Positions 12,335 to 23,268 of a stretch of DNA of 64,000 nucleotides are shown in pieces. Every line of letters starts with the position of its first letter. Positions within the stretch are counted from its first letter, which is position 1. Position numbers and translations under genes: made by a program. The notes below the pieces were generated by a model. It did no database searches, was not told the origin of the DNA, and saw nothing but the letters and a program-made list of their open reading frames with translations. The DNA comes from Lepturacanthus savala (Eukaryota; Chordata; Actinopteri; Scombriformes; Trichiuridae). The DNA lies in NCBI GenBank assembly GCA_030544235.1, contig CM060464.1:386001-450000 (forward strand), written 5' to 3'.

Positions 12335-12425
12335 CTACCTGCAGGTGGCTCCACATCTGGAGCATAAGATGCTCTGCAGCTGGTGGAAGTTCATTACCCG
12401 TCCACATTCTTTCAGTGATTCTGAA
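12335..12425. repeat. Unexpanded sister copy of the sequence flanking the GTAG array
   Basis: 'ggtggctccacatctgga' is followed about 20 bp later by 'ctctgcagctggtggaag' and 'cattacccgtccacat'. The same two halves flank the array at 12789-13392, but there they are separated by about 600 bp. Confidence 0.85.
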
Positions 12426-12720
12426 GATACTGATACTAAAGAGTGTCAGAAAACCAGCATCACAACAAGATAACGTATCAGAAGAGTGATACTAAAACAA
12501 CGTTGTATAGCATTACTAAAAAGTCTCAGTAAACATTTGTGTTAAAAAAAGCACGAGTCAGAACAAAGACATAAAAACCAGCGTATCAATAGATGACGTG
12601 TTGTAGAAGTGATACTAAACAATGATCAGAAAACCAACGTGTCAAAAAGAGAATGTGCTGGAATAGTAACAATAATAAAGTGATGACGTGTCAGAACAGT
12701 GATACTAAAAAAATGATCAG
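12426..12720. repeat. Degenerate repeat of about 70-80 bp
   Basis: The phrases 'gtgatactaaa', 'tcagaaaaccagc' and 'gatgacgtgt' recur several times. A further copy occurs at about 14575-14650. No coding potential. Confidence 0.55.
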
Positions 12721-12788
12721 ACCAGCGTTTACTCTGGGAATGTTCTGTGACTACAGGTGGCTCCACATCTGGAACATGTGGGCACCGG

Positions 12789-13392
12789 GTGGGGAGACAG
12801 GTAGGTGGGTAGACGGGTAGACAGGTAGACAGGTAGGTGGGTAGGTGGATAGATGGGTAGACAGGCAGATGGATAGGTGGGTAGACAGGTAGACGGGTAG
12901 ATGGGTAGACAGGTAGACAGGTAGACGGGTAGGTGGGTAGACGGGTAGATGGGTAGACAGGAAGACAGGCAGATGGATAGGTGGGTAGACAGGTAGACGG
13001 GTAGATGGGTAGACAGGTAGACGGGTAGGTGGATAGACAGGTAGACGGGTAGGTGGATAGACGGGTAGGTGGGTAGACAGGTAGGTAGGTAGACGGGTAG
13101 GTGGGTAGACAGGTAGACGGGTAGACAGGTAGGTGGGTAGACAGGTAGGTGGGTAGACAGGTAGGTGGGTAGACGGGTAGGTGGGTAGACGGGTAGACGG
13201 GTAGACAGGTAGGTGGGTAGACAGGTAGGTGGGTAGGTGTTTAGACAGGTAGACGGGTAGGTGTTTAGACAGGTAGACGGGTAGGTGTTTAGACAGGTAG
13301 ACAGGTAGACGGGTAGCTGGGTAGACAGGTAGCTGGGTAGACAGGTAGGTGGGCAGACAGGTAGGTGGGTAGACAGGTAGACGGGTAGACTC
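12789..13392. repeat. GTAG/ACAG tetranucleotide-based array, about 600 bp
   Basis: Built from 4-bp steps such as GTAG, GTGG, ACAG and ACGG, with longer repeats like 'gtaggtgggtagacag'. Two long minus-strand frames (LPVYLSTHLPVY type) result from the 12-bp super-period and lack any known domain. Confidence 0.97.
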
Positions 13393-13900
13393 TGCAGCCT
13401 GGTGGAAGTCCTCATTACCCGTCCACATCCTTCCAGAGGAGCTTTGCCTACTGAGGCCATTAATCCGTGGCTGTTTCTGGGGTCATGTGTCACTTCCAGT
13501 CCATCACTCTCACATCTACACTCAGGAAAGGTCTGGCGAGCCCAGGGAGACAGACTTGTTGTGATGGTTGGGAGTTATCCATGCGTGAGCAGCCGATGGG
13601 ATGTTTTCATCACTGGGTGAGGTGCACTGACAACAGACGAGTGGTAACCTCGACAGATCAGTCATCTCAGCCGCTGGAGCTGCCTGTCTTTTCAAATCAG
13701 GATCTCGAATGAGTAACAAACCCTGGTGTTTTTAAAGCCTATATCCTAACTGTACATTTCCATAGGATGATATGCTGCTGTTTAGACGTTGTCTAATTGT
13801 TGGAGTAGCAGCATTAACATTATTGTTCCACTACTTAGAAACTATTCAGTTTACATTTTTGTTTAAATTGTCAAATATTCAGTTTTTCTGACATTAAAGG
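13393..13900. other. No gene seen
   Basis: Single-copy sequence. Overlapping short frames on both strands show no recognisable product. Confidence 0.4.
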
Positions 13901-14005
13901 ACCTGCTAAAGTGCCCTTTAGGAACCAAAACATATGTTAAGGTGCCCTCTTTGCAGCTAAAATGAATACTAAAGTGCCCTTTAGGAACCAAAACCCCTGT
14001 TAAAT
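13901..14005. repeat. 31-bp family, three degenerate units
   Basis: 'gctaaagtgccctttaggaa' type units, followed by the flank shared with 9406-9560. Confidence 0.85.
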
Positions 14006-15427
14006 GGGACAAGTAACTCTTGGAAAATCTCTCATTTCATAACCAATAAAATGTCGACTACTGTTCTCACACTCATTTTGTGCTGAAAGTCAAGTCCAAA
14101 ATTGACAAATTACAGATTCACCTCAGGGTGTTTTACAATTCCATTTAAATGTTTTAATTGTCAAACATTAGACTTTTCTGACATGAATAGGCCTAATATT
14201 AATGTGTATTATACTTTGTGCTCCCATATTCCATAACATGCTTAGGCCACAGCAGAATTGATTAGATTCTGCTCTTGATTAGAAAATACTTTGGCCACAA
14301 AGGACATCAAGACACTGGGAAAACGTCCGAGTTGATCGCTGTGGAAAACAGTGATGCGTTTTAAAAAGGGCAGAGGCCATTTAATCTAAAACAGAGGCTG
14401 GATCCTTTGGGCTTCACCCATTTCATCATGTCGGCCACAGATTCCCAAACTGTGGACCTGGATTTAGGGGATGAAAAATGTTGTGTGGTGGTTTTTTGTG
14501 ACTTGATAGTTGTTAAGATTAAGAACATCAAGAAAATCAAGAGAATAAACTATCACAACCAGTAAAACTGACATATCAAACAGATGATGTGTCAGAATGT
14601 GATACTAAAAAGGGTCAGAAATTAAAATAGAGTTGTGTCGTATAAAGAGATGTTGGAGTAGCTAGAAAAATTCAACCTTGTGAAAGTAAAGAAACTCATG
14701 TTAACTTGGAAACATGATGCTTATGGAGCTTCAGTAACATGGAAACGATTAATCAGCATCACTAAATGTGGGAGTGAAAAGTAAAAAGTGGACTGAAGAT
14801 AAGTTAGAATCCAAACAGGAGGAAGTTCATCATCCTTCCCACAAACACACTCACTGATGTGTCACCATTAATCACACAAAATTAATATTTACAGGAAAAA
14901 ACACCAGATATAAGGTTCATAAATCACTGTAATAGCCAGTAAAAGCAGCAGGACCAATTTAAAAAAATACTACGAATTTTGAGAGAAGTGTTGCATAAAA
15001 CGGACAAATAAAAGTGATGATTGTAACTAATTAAAGTCCTGAAACTAACAATCTGCTTTATATGTTCCCACTACTACTATAAAGATATAAAAGCATTAAA
15101 ACCCCTCTATGAACTAAAACCTGTGGTAAAGTTCCCATTAGGAGCCACAAAGTGAGTTTAAAGTGACGTTATGAAAGTAAAAATCACGTTAAAGTGTATG
15201 ATAAAGTCTCCAGGACCCAAAACATGTGCTGAGGTGAATCTATCAGTAGACGTGTACCTGTTCCTCACATTTCTTGGTCTCTGATATCATGATATCTTCA
15301 TGTGTGTAAAAAGAAAAAAGAAAACTTCAGGCAGGACATTTAGCTTTTTTTGCAAAGATTGAATGAAGAGGAATGAGGATAATGAAGCGTGATACAACCA
15401 TTGATAAACAGTCTTCTAATTAGCAGC
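14006..15427. other. No gene; scattered repeat fragments
   Basis: 14006-14130 matches the flank at 9406-9560, and 14575-14650 matches the degenerate repeat at 12426-12720. 15095-15240 holds weak 31-bp family units ('ggtaaagttcccattaggag'). The remainder is AT-rich single-copy DNA. Confidence 0.5.
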
Positions 15428-15428
15428 C

Positions 15429-15459
<31 letters not shown>

Positions 15460-15461
15460 CA
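15428..15461. repeat. (GATT)n microsatellite
   Basis: Eight uninterrupted GATT units. Confidence 0.95.
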
Positions 15462-16310
15462 CTGACTCTTGTGTCGTGCTTCAATTCAAACACTTGAACT
15501 TCTGCACAGAATAATAAACAGGAAGCAAGTAAAGGGGGCGGAGCTTAGTCAGATATCCATTATAATAGCAGCAGTGTTATATTTGACCCTATTTGTCTGA
15601 AAAATAGAATCCAACCAGGTTTATTAATGACACCACCGCAGCCTAGAAATAGAAAACAGCTTGAGGCTTATTATAAGACAAGTCGTCCATTTTTAACCAG
15701 TTATTGTACGGCTGCACATTAACAATCGGCCCCCGGGGGCAGCGTTGAGGTGATGAGGGAAGCAGCTGCTCTTCCTGCTGATCTACCTCATGGTTAATGT
15801 TCTTCTGCTCTGAGAGAACGCAGTAATCTCACTTCAATGTCAAACTCTTATCCATTTCCCTCCTGGGTGAACAAGCTCCCGTCTTGGGAAACACGATATC
15901 ACGTCAAACAGTGGAGGAGCAGGAATAAGTTATGGACTAAAGGGCCTGGGATCCCCTGAAAGTGCTTAGCGACATATAAAAAAAAGAAGAAAAAAAACGA
16001 TCCTCTGCTTTCTTTTACAACAAGCAGCTGCTCTTGGCCCGTGAACCCTTTGGGATAATTGGTTTTGTTTTCTGGCGATGAATCTTATTTTTTTTTCCAT
16101 CACAACTGGGGATTAAAGTCTCACCGTGACACGATTCCTCCTCCACGCTGCAAACACACACAGATCTTTCATAGACAGGAAGTATTATCTGACACGGATT
16201 CCTCTCCACTGGCTCAACACCCCGACGCATTAATCTGCACGTATTCCCTCTGTCCACCAGCGACTCCACCTCCTGCTGATCCACAACCACATTTCAGCTG
16301 ATGGAGAGCT
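15462..16310. other. Single-copy DNA, no recognised gene
   Basis: 15990-16310 is balanced in composition and non-repetitive, with frames on both strands that carry no known domain. It may be conserved non-coding DNA. Confidence 0.35.
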
Positions 16311-17778
16311 CAGCTTTCATTCAAGTGTATCACAGTATTAACCTTCATTTCCATGATATTATAGCTATAGGCTGATATCAGTCTATAAAAACCACCAATA
16401 ATAGTCCCTGGTAATTCACTTCCGCTGTGTAGTTTTCTTTTATTTGCAGCACTGAGGGTTCCCGGCCACCGTAGTTAGCATTAGCTCTGTGCTAAATAGT
16501 TAGCTCTGTGTGATTTGAAGGTGAAGGCAGCAGTAATGAACACACGTGTAAACCACGGATGTAAACAACACGTCAGTGCTGCTGAATACACATTTAACAG
16601 ATAAACAACACGTTGGTGTGGTTGTAACTGGAAGCACCAGACCTGATGTTACACATGCACAGAACAGGGAAAATGTCACTGACCTTTTATTAACCTTTAA
16701 AACAGAACTACTGCTATGTAGAAATCCTGCTGCACTTCAGATTATTGTGCCGTATGAGTTTGACTATTAGATTATGTTACTGATAATAAATCTTCTTCCA
16801 ATTATTCAGGATTAAGCAAATCTTGAACAGAGTGAATTATATTTTCAGTTCATCTTTAATTCTACAGGTGTTTCTCTACATTCTCCTCAGAAACATCACG
16901 TCCCTGTTTCTGTGTTGTAGTTAAAGATTCCGTTCAGGAAGTTAAGTCAGAATGTTAATGCGAGTCATAAATCAGTTTCTCGCTGGATTATGGAGGAACA
17001 TCCTCTGAAAACAGGCGTCTGGAGCGGATCCAGCTCCATGAACGAGGAGCTGCTTCTATCTGACTCTGCTTCTCAACACTCTGCTGGACGTTGCTCTTTT
17101 TTAGCTTTAAATCAACCAACATGTTCTCCTTCCTGTGCGTCTCTCTGTAATTTGCTGGTCCCGTCAGCAGCAGCCACGTGGGACCAGGTCAGTAATTGGA
17201 GTCTGATTCTGTGGGGACGGTTCCTGGGAAAAACTCAATAAGAGCTTCACACTTTAAGTGGAGTCGTCATTAGGATTTTTTCCAGTCCAGTAGTTGTTGT
17301 TGATGCCGGTGACGCCTTCAAATAAAACCAACACAATACCAGCATTGTTTGCTGTCAGGTGGATTTCTTCCCATTTCACTTCTATTTTAGATTTTCCACC
17401 TTTTTAGTTTTTTCCCCTGAGGAGCAGCTTTGTTGTTTAAAGTGGGTCAAGGTCCTTTCTGTTCCCAGTTTATCAGCAGGTCTCAGATGTTTCAATGCAT
17501 CAATACTGGAGAACAGAACACACTATTCCTGCAGCTTAAACATTCAGTCTGTTTGTGTCGCTTTCATCTGACAGGACAGGAAGTGAGGTTAAAGGTCGCA
17601 AAGATGTCGATGTTTTGTGTCGTTTCAACTGAGGAAAAAGAGAAAAAAGTTTTTCCCAGAATACTAAAAGTAATTATTCACAAAGGTGAAAAATGTAAAA
17701 AGCTCTGTCGTCTTTTTAAGTGGAGGAACCTGTAGAGTTGGTGTTTGTCTGACTGAGCTGCTAATAAAGTTCATTAAA
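16311..17778. other. No recognisable gene
   Basis: Contains a short 'gttagcattagctctgtgct' phrase near 16475, a common fish repeat style. Frames at 16990-17241 and 17359-17735 have no recognised domains. Confidence 0.4.
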
Positions 17779-18162
17779 AACCCTTAACCCTTAACCCGAA
17801 CCCTGACCCAGGACCTAACCTTAACCCTTAACCCGAAACCTGACCCAGGCCCTAACCCTTAACCCTTAACCCTAACCCTAACCCTTAACCCCAACCCTAA
17901 CCCTTAACCCTAACCCTGACCCAGGACCTAACCTTAACCCTTAACCCGAACCCTGACCCAGGACCTAACCTTAACCCTTAACCCTAACCCGAACCCTTAA
18001 CCCTTAACCTGAACCCTGACCCAGGACCTAACCCTTAACCCTTAACCCTAACCCTAACCTGAAACCTGACCCAGGCCCTAACCTTAACCCTTATCCCTTA
18101 ACCCTTAACCCTAACCCTTAACCCTTAACCCTTAACCCTAACCCTAACCCGAACCCTGACCC
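17779..18162. repeat. Degenerate interstitial telomere-like array
   Basis: Mixture of CCCTAA (the vertebrate telomere repeat, C-strand) and CCCTTAA units. It is interspersed with a recurring 'cctgacccaggacctaacc' module, five to six times. C-strand units read 5' to 3' along the + strand throughout. Being about 46 kb from either visible gene boundary, it is interstitial in this assembly. A telomere-derived minisatellite is the simplest reading. Confidence 0.85.
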
Positions 18163-18350
18163 ACTTTAAGGATTAGATTCTCCTGGTTCTGAATCCACAG
18201 CCTGAACAAAGTGTTATTACAGCGACGTGTTCTGTACCAGGTCAGAGCAGCTGCTCTATGAGGTCTGACCCTGTTACACCAACAGAAACCAGGAGAAGGA
18301 TTAAAGGACCTGGTTGTTGTTCTGCCTCCTGATGCTGCCAGAGACTCTGG

Positions 18351-18415
18351 TCAGGTCTGATCCTGTTGGATCCTCATCAGGTCTGATCCTGTTGGATCCT
18401 CATCAGGTCTGAATG
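18351..18415. repeat. 26-bp repeat, about 2.5 copies
   Basis: Unit 'aggtctgatcctgttgg' plus 'atcctcatc'. Perfect copies, so very recent. Confidence 0.85.
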
Positions 18416-18455
18416 AGTGTTTCAGGCTTTTAACCTTCCTGTTTTGTTTTGTAGT

Positions 18456-20632
18456 TGTGTAGTTTAAGAGGTTTTGTCGTGTAGTTTGAGAGGTTTTGTC
18501 GTGTAGTTTAAGAGGTTTTGTCGTGTAGTTTAAAAGGGTTTTGTCGTGTAGTTTGAGAGGTTTTGTTGTGTAATTTGAGAGGTTTTGTTGTGTAGTTTGA
18601 GAGGTTTTGTCGTGTAATTTGAGAGGTTTTGTTGTGTAGTTTAAGAGGTTTTGTTGTGTAATTTGAGAGGTTTTGTTGTGTAGTTTGAGAGGTTTTGTCG
18701 TGTAATTTGAGAGGTTTTGTTGTGTAGTTTAAGAGGTTTTGTCGTGTAGTTTGAGAGGTTTTGTCGTGTAGTTTAAGAGGTTTTGTCGTGTAGTTTGAGA
18801 GGTTTTGTTGTGTAGTTTAAGAGGTTTTGTCGTGTAGTTTAAAAGGGTTTTTTCGTGTAGTTTGAGAGGTTTTGTCGTGTAGTTTGAGAGGTTTTGTCGT
18901 GTAGTTTAAAAAGGTTTTGTCGTGTAGTTTAAAAAGGTTTTGTCGTGTAGTTTAAAAAGGTTTTGTCGTGTAGTTTAAAAGGGTTTTGTCGTGTAGTTTG
19001 AGAGGTTTTGTCGTGTAGTTTAAGAGGTTTTGTCGTGTAGTTTGAGAGGTTTTGTCGTGTAGTTTAAGAGGTTTTGTCGTGTAGTTTGAGAGGTTTTGTC
19101 GTGTAGTTTAAGAGGTTTTGTCGTGTAGTTTGAGAGGTTTTGTCGTGTAGTTTAAGAGGTTTTGTCGTGTAGTTTAAAAGGGTTTTGTCGTGTAGTTTGA
19201 GAGGTTTTGTTGTGTAATTTGAGAGGTTTTGTTGTGTAGTTTGAGAGGTTTTGTCGTGTAATTTGAGAGGTTTTGTTGTGTAGTTTAAGAGGTTTTGTCG
19301 TGTAGTTTGAGAGGTTTTGTCGTGTAGTTTAAGAGGTTTTGTCGTGTAGTTTGAGAGGTTTTGTTGTGTAGTTAAGGAGGTTTTGTCGTGTAGTTTGAGA
19401 GGTTTTGTTGTGTAGTTTGAGAGGTTTTGTCGTGTAGTTTAAGAGGTTTTGTCGTGTAGTTTGAGAGGTTTTGTTGTGTAGTTTAAGAGGTTTTGTCGTG
19501 TAGTTTAAAAGGGTTTTTTCGTGTAGTTTGAGAGGTTTTGTCGTGTAGTTTGAGAGGTTTTGTCGTGTAGTTTAAAAAGGTTTTGTCGTGTAGTTTAAAA
19601 AGGTTTTGTCGTGTAGTTTAAAAGGGTTTTGTCGTGTAGTTTGAGAGGTTTTGTCGTGTAGTTTAAGAGGTTTTGTCGTGTAGTTTGAGAGGTTTTGTCG
19701 TGTAGTTTAAGAGGTTTTGTCGTGTAGTTTGAGAGGTTTTGTCGTGTAGTTTAAGAGGTTTTGTCGTGTAGTTTGAGAGGTTTTGTCGTGTAGTTTGAGA
19801 GGTTTTGTCGTGTAGTTTAAGAGGTTTTGTCGTGTAGTTTGAGAGGTTTTGTCGTGTAGTTTAAAAGGGTTTTTTCGTGTAGTTTGAGAGGTTTTGTCGT
19901 GTAGTTTGAGAGGTTTTGTCGTGTAGTTTGAGAGGTTTTGTCGTGTAGTTTGAGAGGTTTTGTCGTGTAGTTTGAGAGGTTTTGTTGTGTAGTTTAAGAG
20001 GTTTTGTTGTGTAATTTGAGAGGTTTTGTTGTGTAGTTTGAGAGGTTTTGTCGTGTAATTTGAGAGGTTTTGTTGTGTAGTTTAAGAGGTTTTGTCGTGT
20101 AGTTTGAGAGGTTTTGTCGTGTAGTTTAAGAGGTTTTGTCGTGTAGTTTGAGAGGTTTTGTTGTGTAGTTTAAGAGGTTTTGTCGTGTAGTTTAAAAGGG
20201 TTTTTTCGTGTAGTTTGAGAGGTTTTGTCGTGTAGTTTGAGAGGTTTTGTCGTGTAGTTTAAAAAGGTTTTGTCGTGTAGTTTAAAAAGGTTTTGTCGTG
20301 TAGTTTAAAAAGGTTTTGTCGTGTAGTTTAAAAGGGTTTTGTCGTGTAGTTTGAGAGGTTTTGTCGTGTAGTTTGAGAGGTTTTGTCGTGTAGTTTGAGA
20401 GGTTTTGTCGTGTAGTTTAAGAGGTTTTGTTGTGTAGTTTAAAAGGGTTTTGTTGTGTAGTTTGAGAGGTTTTGTTGTGTAGTTTAAAAGGGTTTTGTCG
20501 TGTAGTTTGAGAGCTTTTGTCGTGTAGTTTGAGAGGTTTTGTTGTGTAGTTTGAGAGGTTTTGTCGTGTAGTTTGAGAGGTTTTGTCGTGTAGTTTGAGA
20601 GGTTTTGTCGTGTAGTTTGAGAGGTTTTGTTG
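18456..20632. repeat. 22-bp minisatellite, about 98 units
   Basis: Unit GTGTAGTTTGAGAGGTTTTG followed by TC or TT, with variants TTTAAGAGG, TTTAAAAAGG and TTTAAAAGGG. The 'aaaaggg' plus T6 variant occurs near 18841, 19507, 19863 and 20194. Three of these have the same preceding units, showing higher-order duplication of several hundred bp. Minus-strand frames (KLHNKTSQTT type) are an artefact of three 22-bp units making 66 bp. Confidence 0.97.
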
Positions 20633-20877
20633 TATCGTGTCATGACTCATGTTTACATCAACCAGGTTTAGCAGCTTGTATTAATTTTTATTTTATTATT
20701 TTATTTTGACAAATGGCAACACTAAAAGTGATAAATTCACCAAAACCACTTTAACCAACATGAAGCTGAGCTGCTGAAGTTCATGAAGCTGCCACCGGAT
20801 TCTTCTCTATAATCATCGCTAGGAAGGAAGCAGACCAGCTGATTAGCCAGCGTTTCTAATTAAAACAGGAAGAGTGA
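20633..20877. other. Single-copy spacer
   Basis: No gene seen between the two arrays. Confidence 0.4.
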
Positions 20878-21046
20878 TGACTCAGCGACTTTCTGCTGTG
20901 ACTCAGCGACTTTCTGCTGTGACTCAGCGACTTTCTGCTGTGACTCAGCGACTTTCTGCTGTGACTCAGCGACTTTCTGCTGTGACTCAGCGACTTTCTG
21001 CTGTGACTCAGCGACTTTCTGCTGTGACTCAGCGTTCTGCTGCACG
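20878..21046. repeat. 21-bp repeat, eight units, each with a TGACTCAGC site
   Basis: TGACTCAGCG occurs at 20878, 20899, 20920, 20941, 20962, 20983, 21004 and 21025, exactly 21 bp apart. The rest of the unit is ACTTTCTGCTG. TGACTCA is the AP-1 site, and GTGACTCAGC fits the antioxidant response element / NF-E2 consensus (RTGACnnnGC). The last unit is truncated. The peptide frames across it (LSAVTQR; minus strand AESQQKV) follow from the period of 21. Confidence 0.95.
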
Positions 21047-21144
21047 TCTTCCTCCTGATAGAAAGTTCCTCCGATGACAACGCGGTTCCTGGCGTGTTGT
21101 TCAGCGACGGCACTGAGACACGCCACCCACATCACTATCGAGGA

Positions 21145-21164
21145 GAGGAACTCCTTATGAAACC

Positions 21165-21201
<37 letters not shown>

Positions 21202-21219
21202 GGAACTCCTTATGAAACC

Positions 21220-21256
<37 letters not shown>

Positions 21257-21274
21257 GGAACTCCTTATGAAACC

Positions 21275-21311
<37 letters not shown>

Positions 21312-21383
21312 GGAACTCCTTATGAAACCATGATGATGATGATGATGATGATGATGAGGAACTCCTTATGAAACCATGATGAC

Positions 21384-21418
<35 letters not shown>

Positions 21419-21436
21419 GGAACTCCTTATGAAACC

Positions 21437-21473
<37 letters not shown>

Positions 21474-21491
21474 GGAACTCCTTATGAAACC

Positions 21492-21522
<31 letters not shown>

Positions 21523-21568
21523 GGAACTCCTTATGAAACCATGATGATGATGATGATGATGATGATGT
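21145..21568. repeat. Compound array: eight (ATG)n blocks joined by a constant linker
   Basis: The linker GAGGAACTCCTTATGAAACC occurs eight times, each followed by 8 to 13 ATG/GAT triplets. The linkers are essentially identical while triplet counts differ between units. Amplification of the roughly 55-bp unit was therefore recent and was followed or accompanied by slippage. Confidence 0.97.
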
Positions 21569-21574
21569 TTATTC

Positions 21575-22870
21575 AGGTTTATTCATCAGTTTTCCTGCTA
21601 TAAATGATAATAAATGTTAAATATCTCTACAAACACAAAGGTTATTGGACTAAAACCTGGAATAAAATAAATGTCCAACATGTTCAGTGACGACAGAAGA
21701 GTCAGAATCTATTGATGTTACAGAGAAAATAGAGTTAGAATATTATTACTAAATTATCTGCAATACAAAGTTCACTGATTAATAAGATAAGAGGTCAAAG
21801 GTCAATTATTAGTCCATAAATCCTATAAATCCACTGAGGATCATTCAGAACATGTAGAATATATTCTGATAGATGTTTATTATAAAGGAGCCAATTAAAT
21901 AATCACACAGCTCAAATCTACATTAAATATCTAAATAGTCTCTACTACTGATATTCTATTAAACTATTGATTATTGTATTGATGATGTGGATATTGATGA
22001 TATATATTGATGCTGGAACAGTAACTTTGGGTTAGGTTTAGGCTCATATCAGGTGTTTTAATCCTGTAAATTTACAACTTTCCTAAAGTGGCTCAGAAAA
22101 CAGAGATATTTCAACATTATTTATGTCTGTGCATCTGTGTGTTTCAGGTCAAATGTGACCCAGATTGACCTGTTGACCCCTTATTTATTCAACAGAGATT
22201 TTAGAGTTTGGTTCAGTGTAGGTCAAAGGTGAAGGGGTGGAGCTGTTTCTGTGTTTTTCTGTCTTTGGGACAGTTAATTCTCTACAGGGACTTTGACACT
22301 ATCATGATCCACTGATTGTCTCCACGTTGACATGAACCAGACGCTTGAACACAGAAACTAATCAAACCATCAGTTCCCACGTAGACACCACGGAGGCTGT
22401 TTAACATACAGTCAAACAGCAGCTTTAAAGGGATCAGAGTGACCTTTAACCTCTTAAAATAAAACTCAGTGTTGAGTTTCATTGATAGATCCCAGTAGAA
22501 AACATGAAAGTATTTTATCTGTAGTAAAACACAAAGTTAGAATTTATTCTCTGTAATATTATAACTACATTCTAATCTATTGTATTCTATTAATCACTGA
22601 GTTTTGCATTACAGATTATTATTTTCCCCAGATTTTTCTTATTTTAAGTTTAAAATAAAGTGTTTTATCTGTATTAAAACACAACATTAGAGTCTTTTTT
22701 CAATATTCTAACTCTATTTTCTCTGTAACATCAACATCAATAGATTCTGACTCTTCTGTCGTCTCCTCACATGTTGGACATTTATTTTATTCCAGGTTTT
22801 AGTCCAATAACCTTTGTGTTTGTAGAGATATTCATCATTTATTATCATTTACAGCAGGAAAACTGATGTT
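21575..22870. mobile_element. F1 fold-back element with long inverted ends
   Basis: The left arm (21575-21740: 'cagttttcctgctataaatg', 'ggttattggactaaaacctgg', 'gacagaagagtcagaatc') returns in reverse complement at about 22700-22868. The inverted arms of about 160 bp enclose about 950 bp of AT-rich sequence without a transposase. Partial copies of the same words occur at ten or so other places. It looks like a non-autonomous TIR/fold-back transposon of a fish genome. Confidence 0.7.
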
Positions 22871-23268
22871 TCTATTTAGGAAATGAACCCATGTTTTTGT
22901 TCATGGTATCATAAGAAAACTTAAAGGTAGTGTATAGTTTATTGTACTGTATGAAGAGAATTGTTGGAATTATTTGAAACGGCTTAAAACCATTTTAACC
23001 TGATTTCTTATTAAAGACATTCTGATTCAGCAGCTTTGACTCACATGGAGCCTGAGGAGTCGACACATTCACACATTCAGTCCAGTAACGGCTTAAAAAA
23101 ACAGTGTAAATGTGACGTAATATTCCAGATGGAGGCAGATTTGTGACGTCACAAAGAATCAGAAGCTGCAGAGAAGATGCCATCATATAAACTCTGGGCT
23201 ACTAGTTTACTGCAGAAAATCTTTAAAATAGAATTTAACGTCCAAAAATCTCCACCTACACTTTAAGG
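22871..23268. other. No gene seen
   Basis: Single-copy sequence. 'ttaaaggtagtgtatagttt' at 22921 resembles the end of the GTGCAGTGTGTAG element seen at 42556. Confidence 0.35.

Noticed and set aside
12729..13493. 254- and 225-codon minus-strand frames (LPVYLSTHLP repeats)
   Set aside because: Read-through of the tetranucleotide array. Flanking codons do not resemble any protein.
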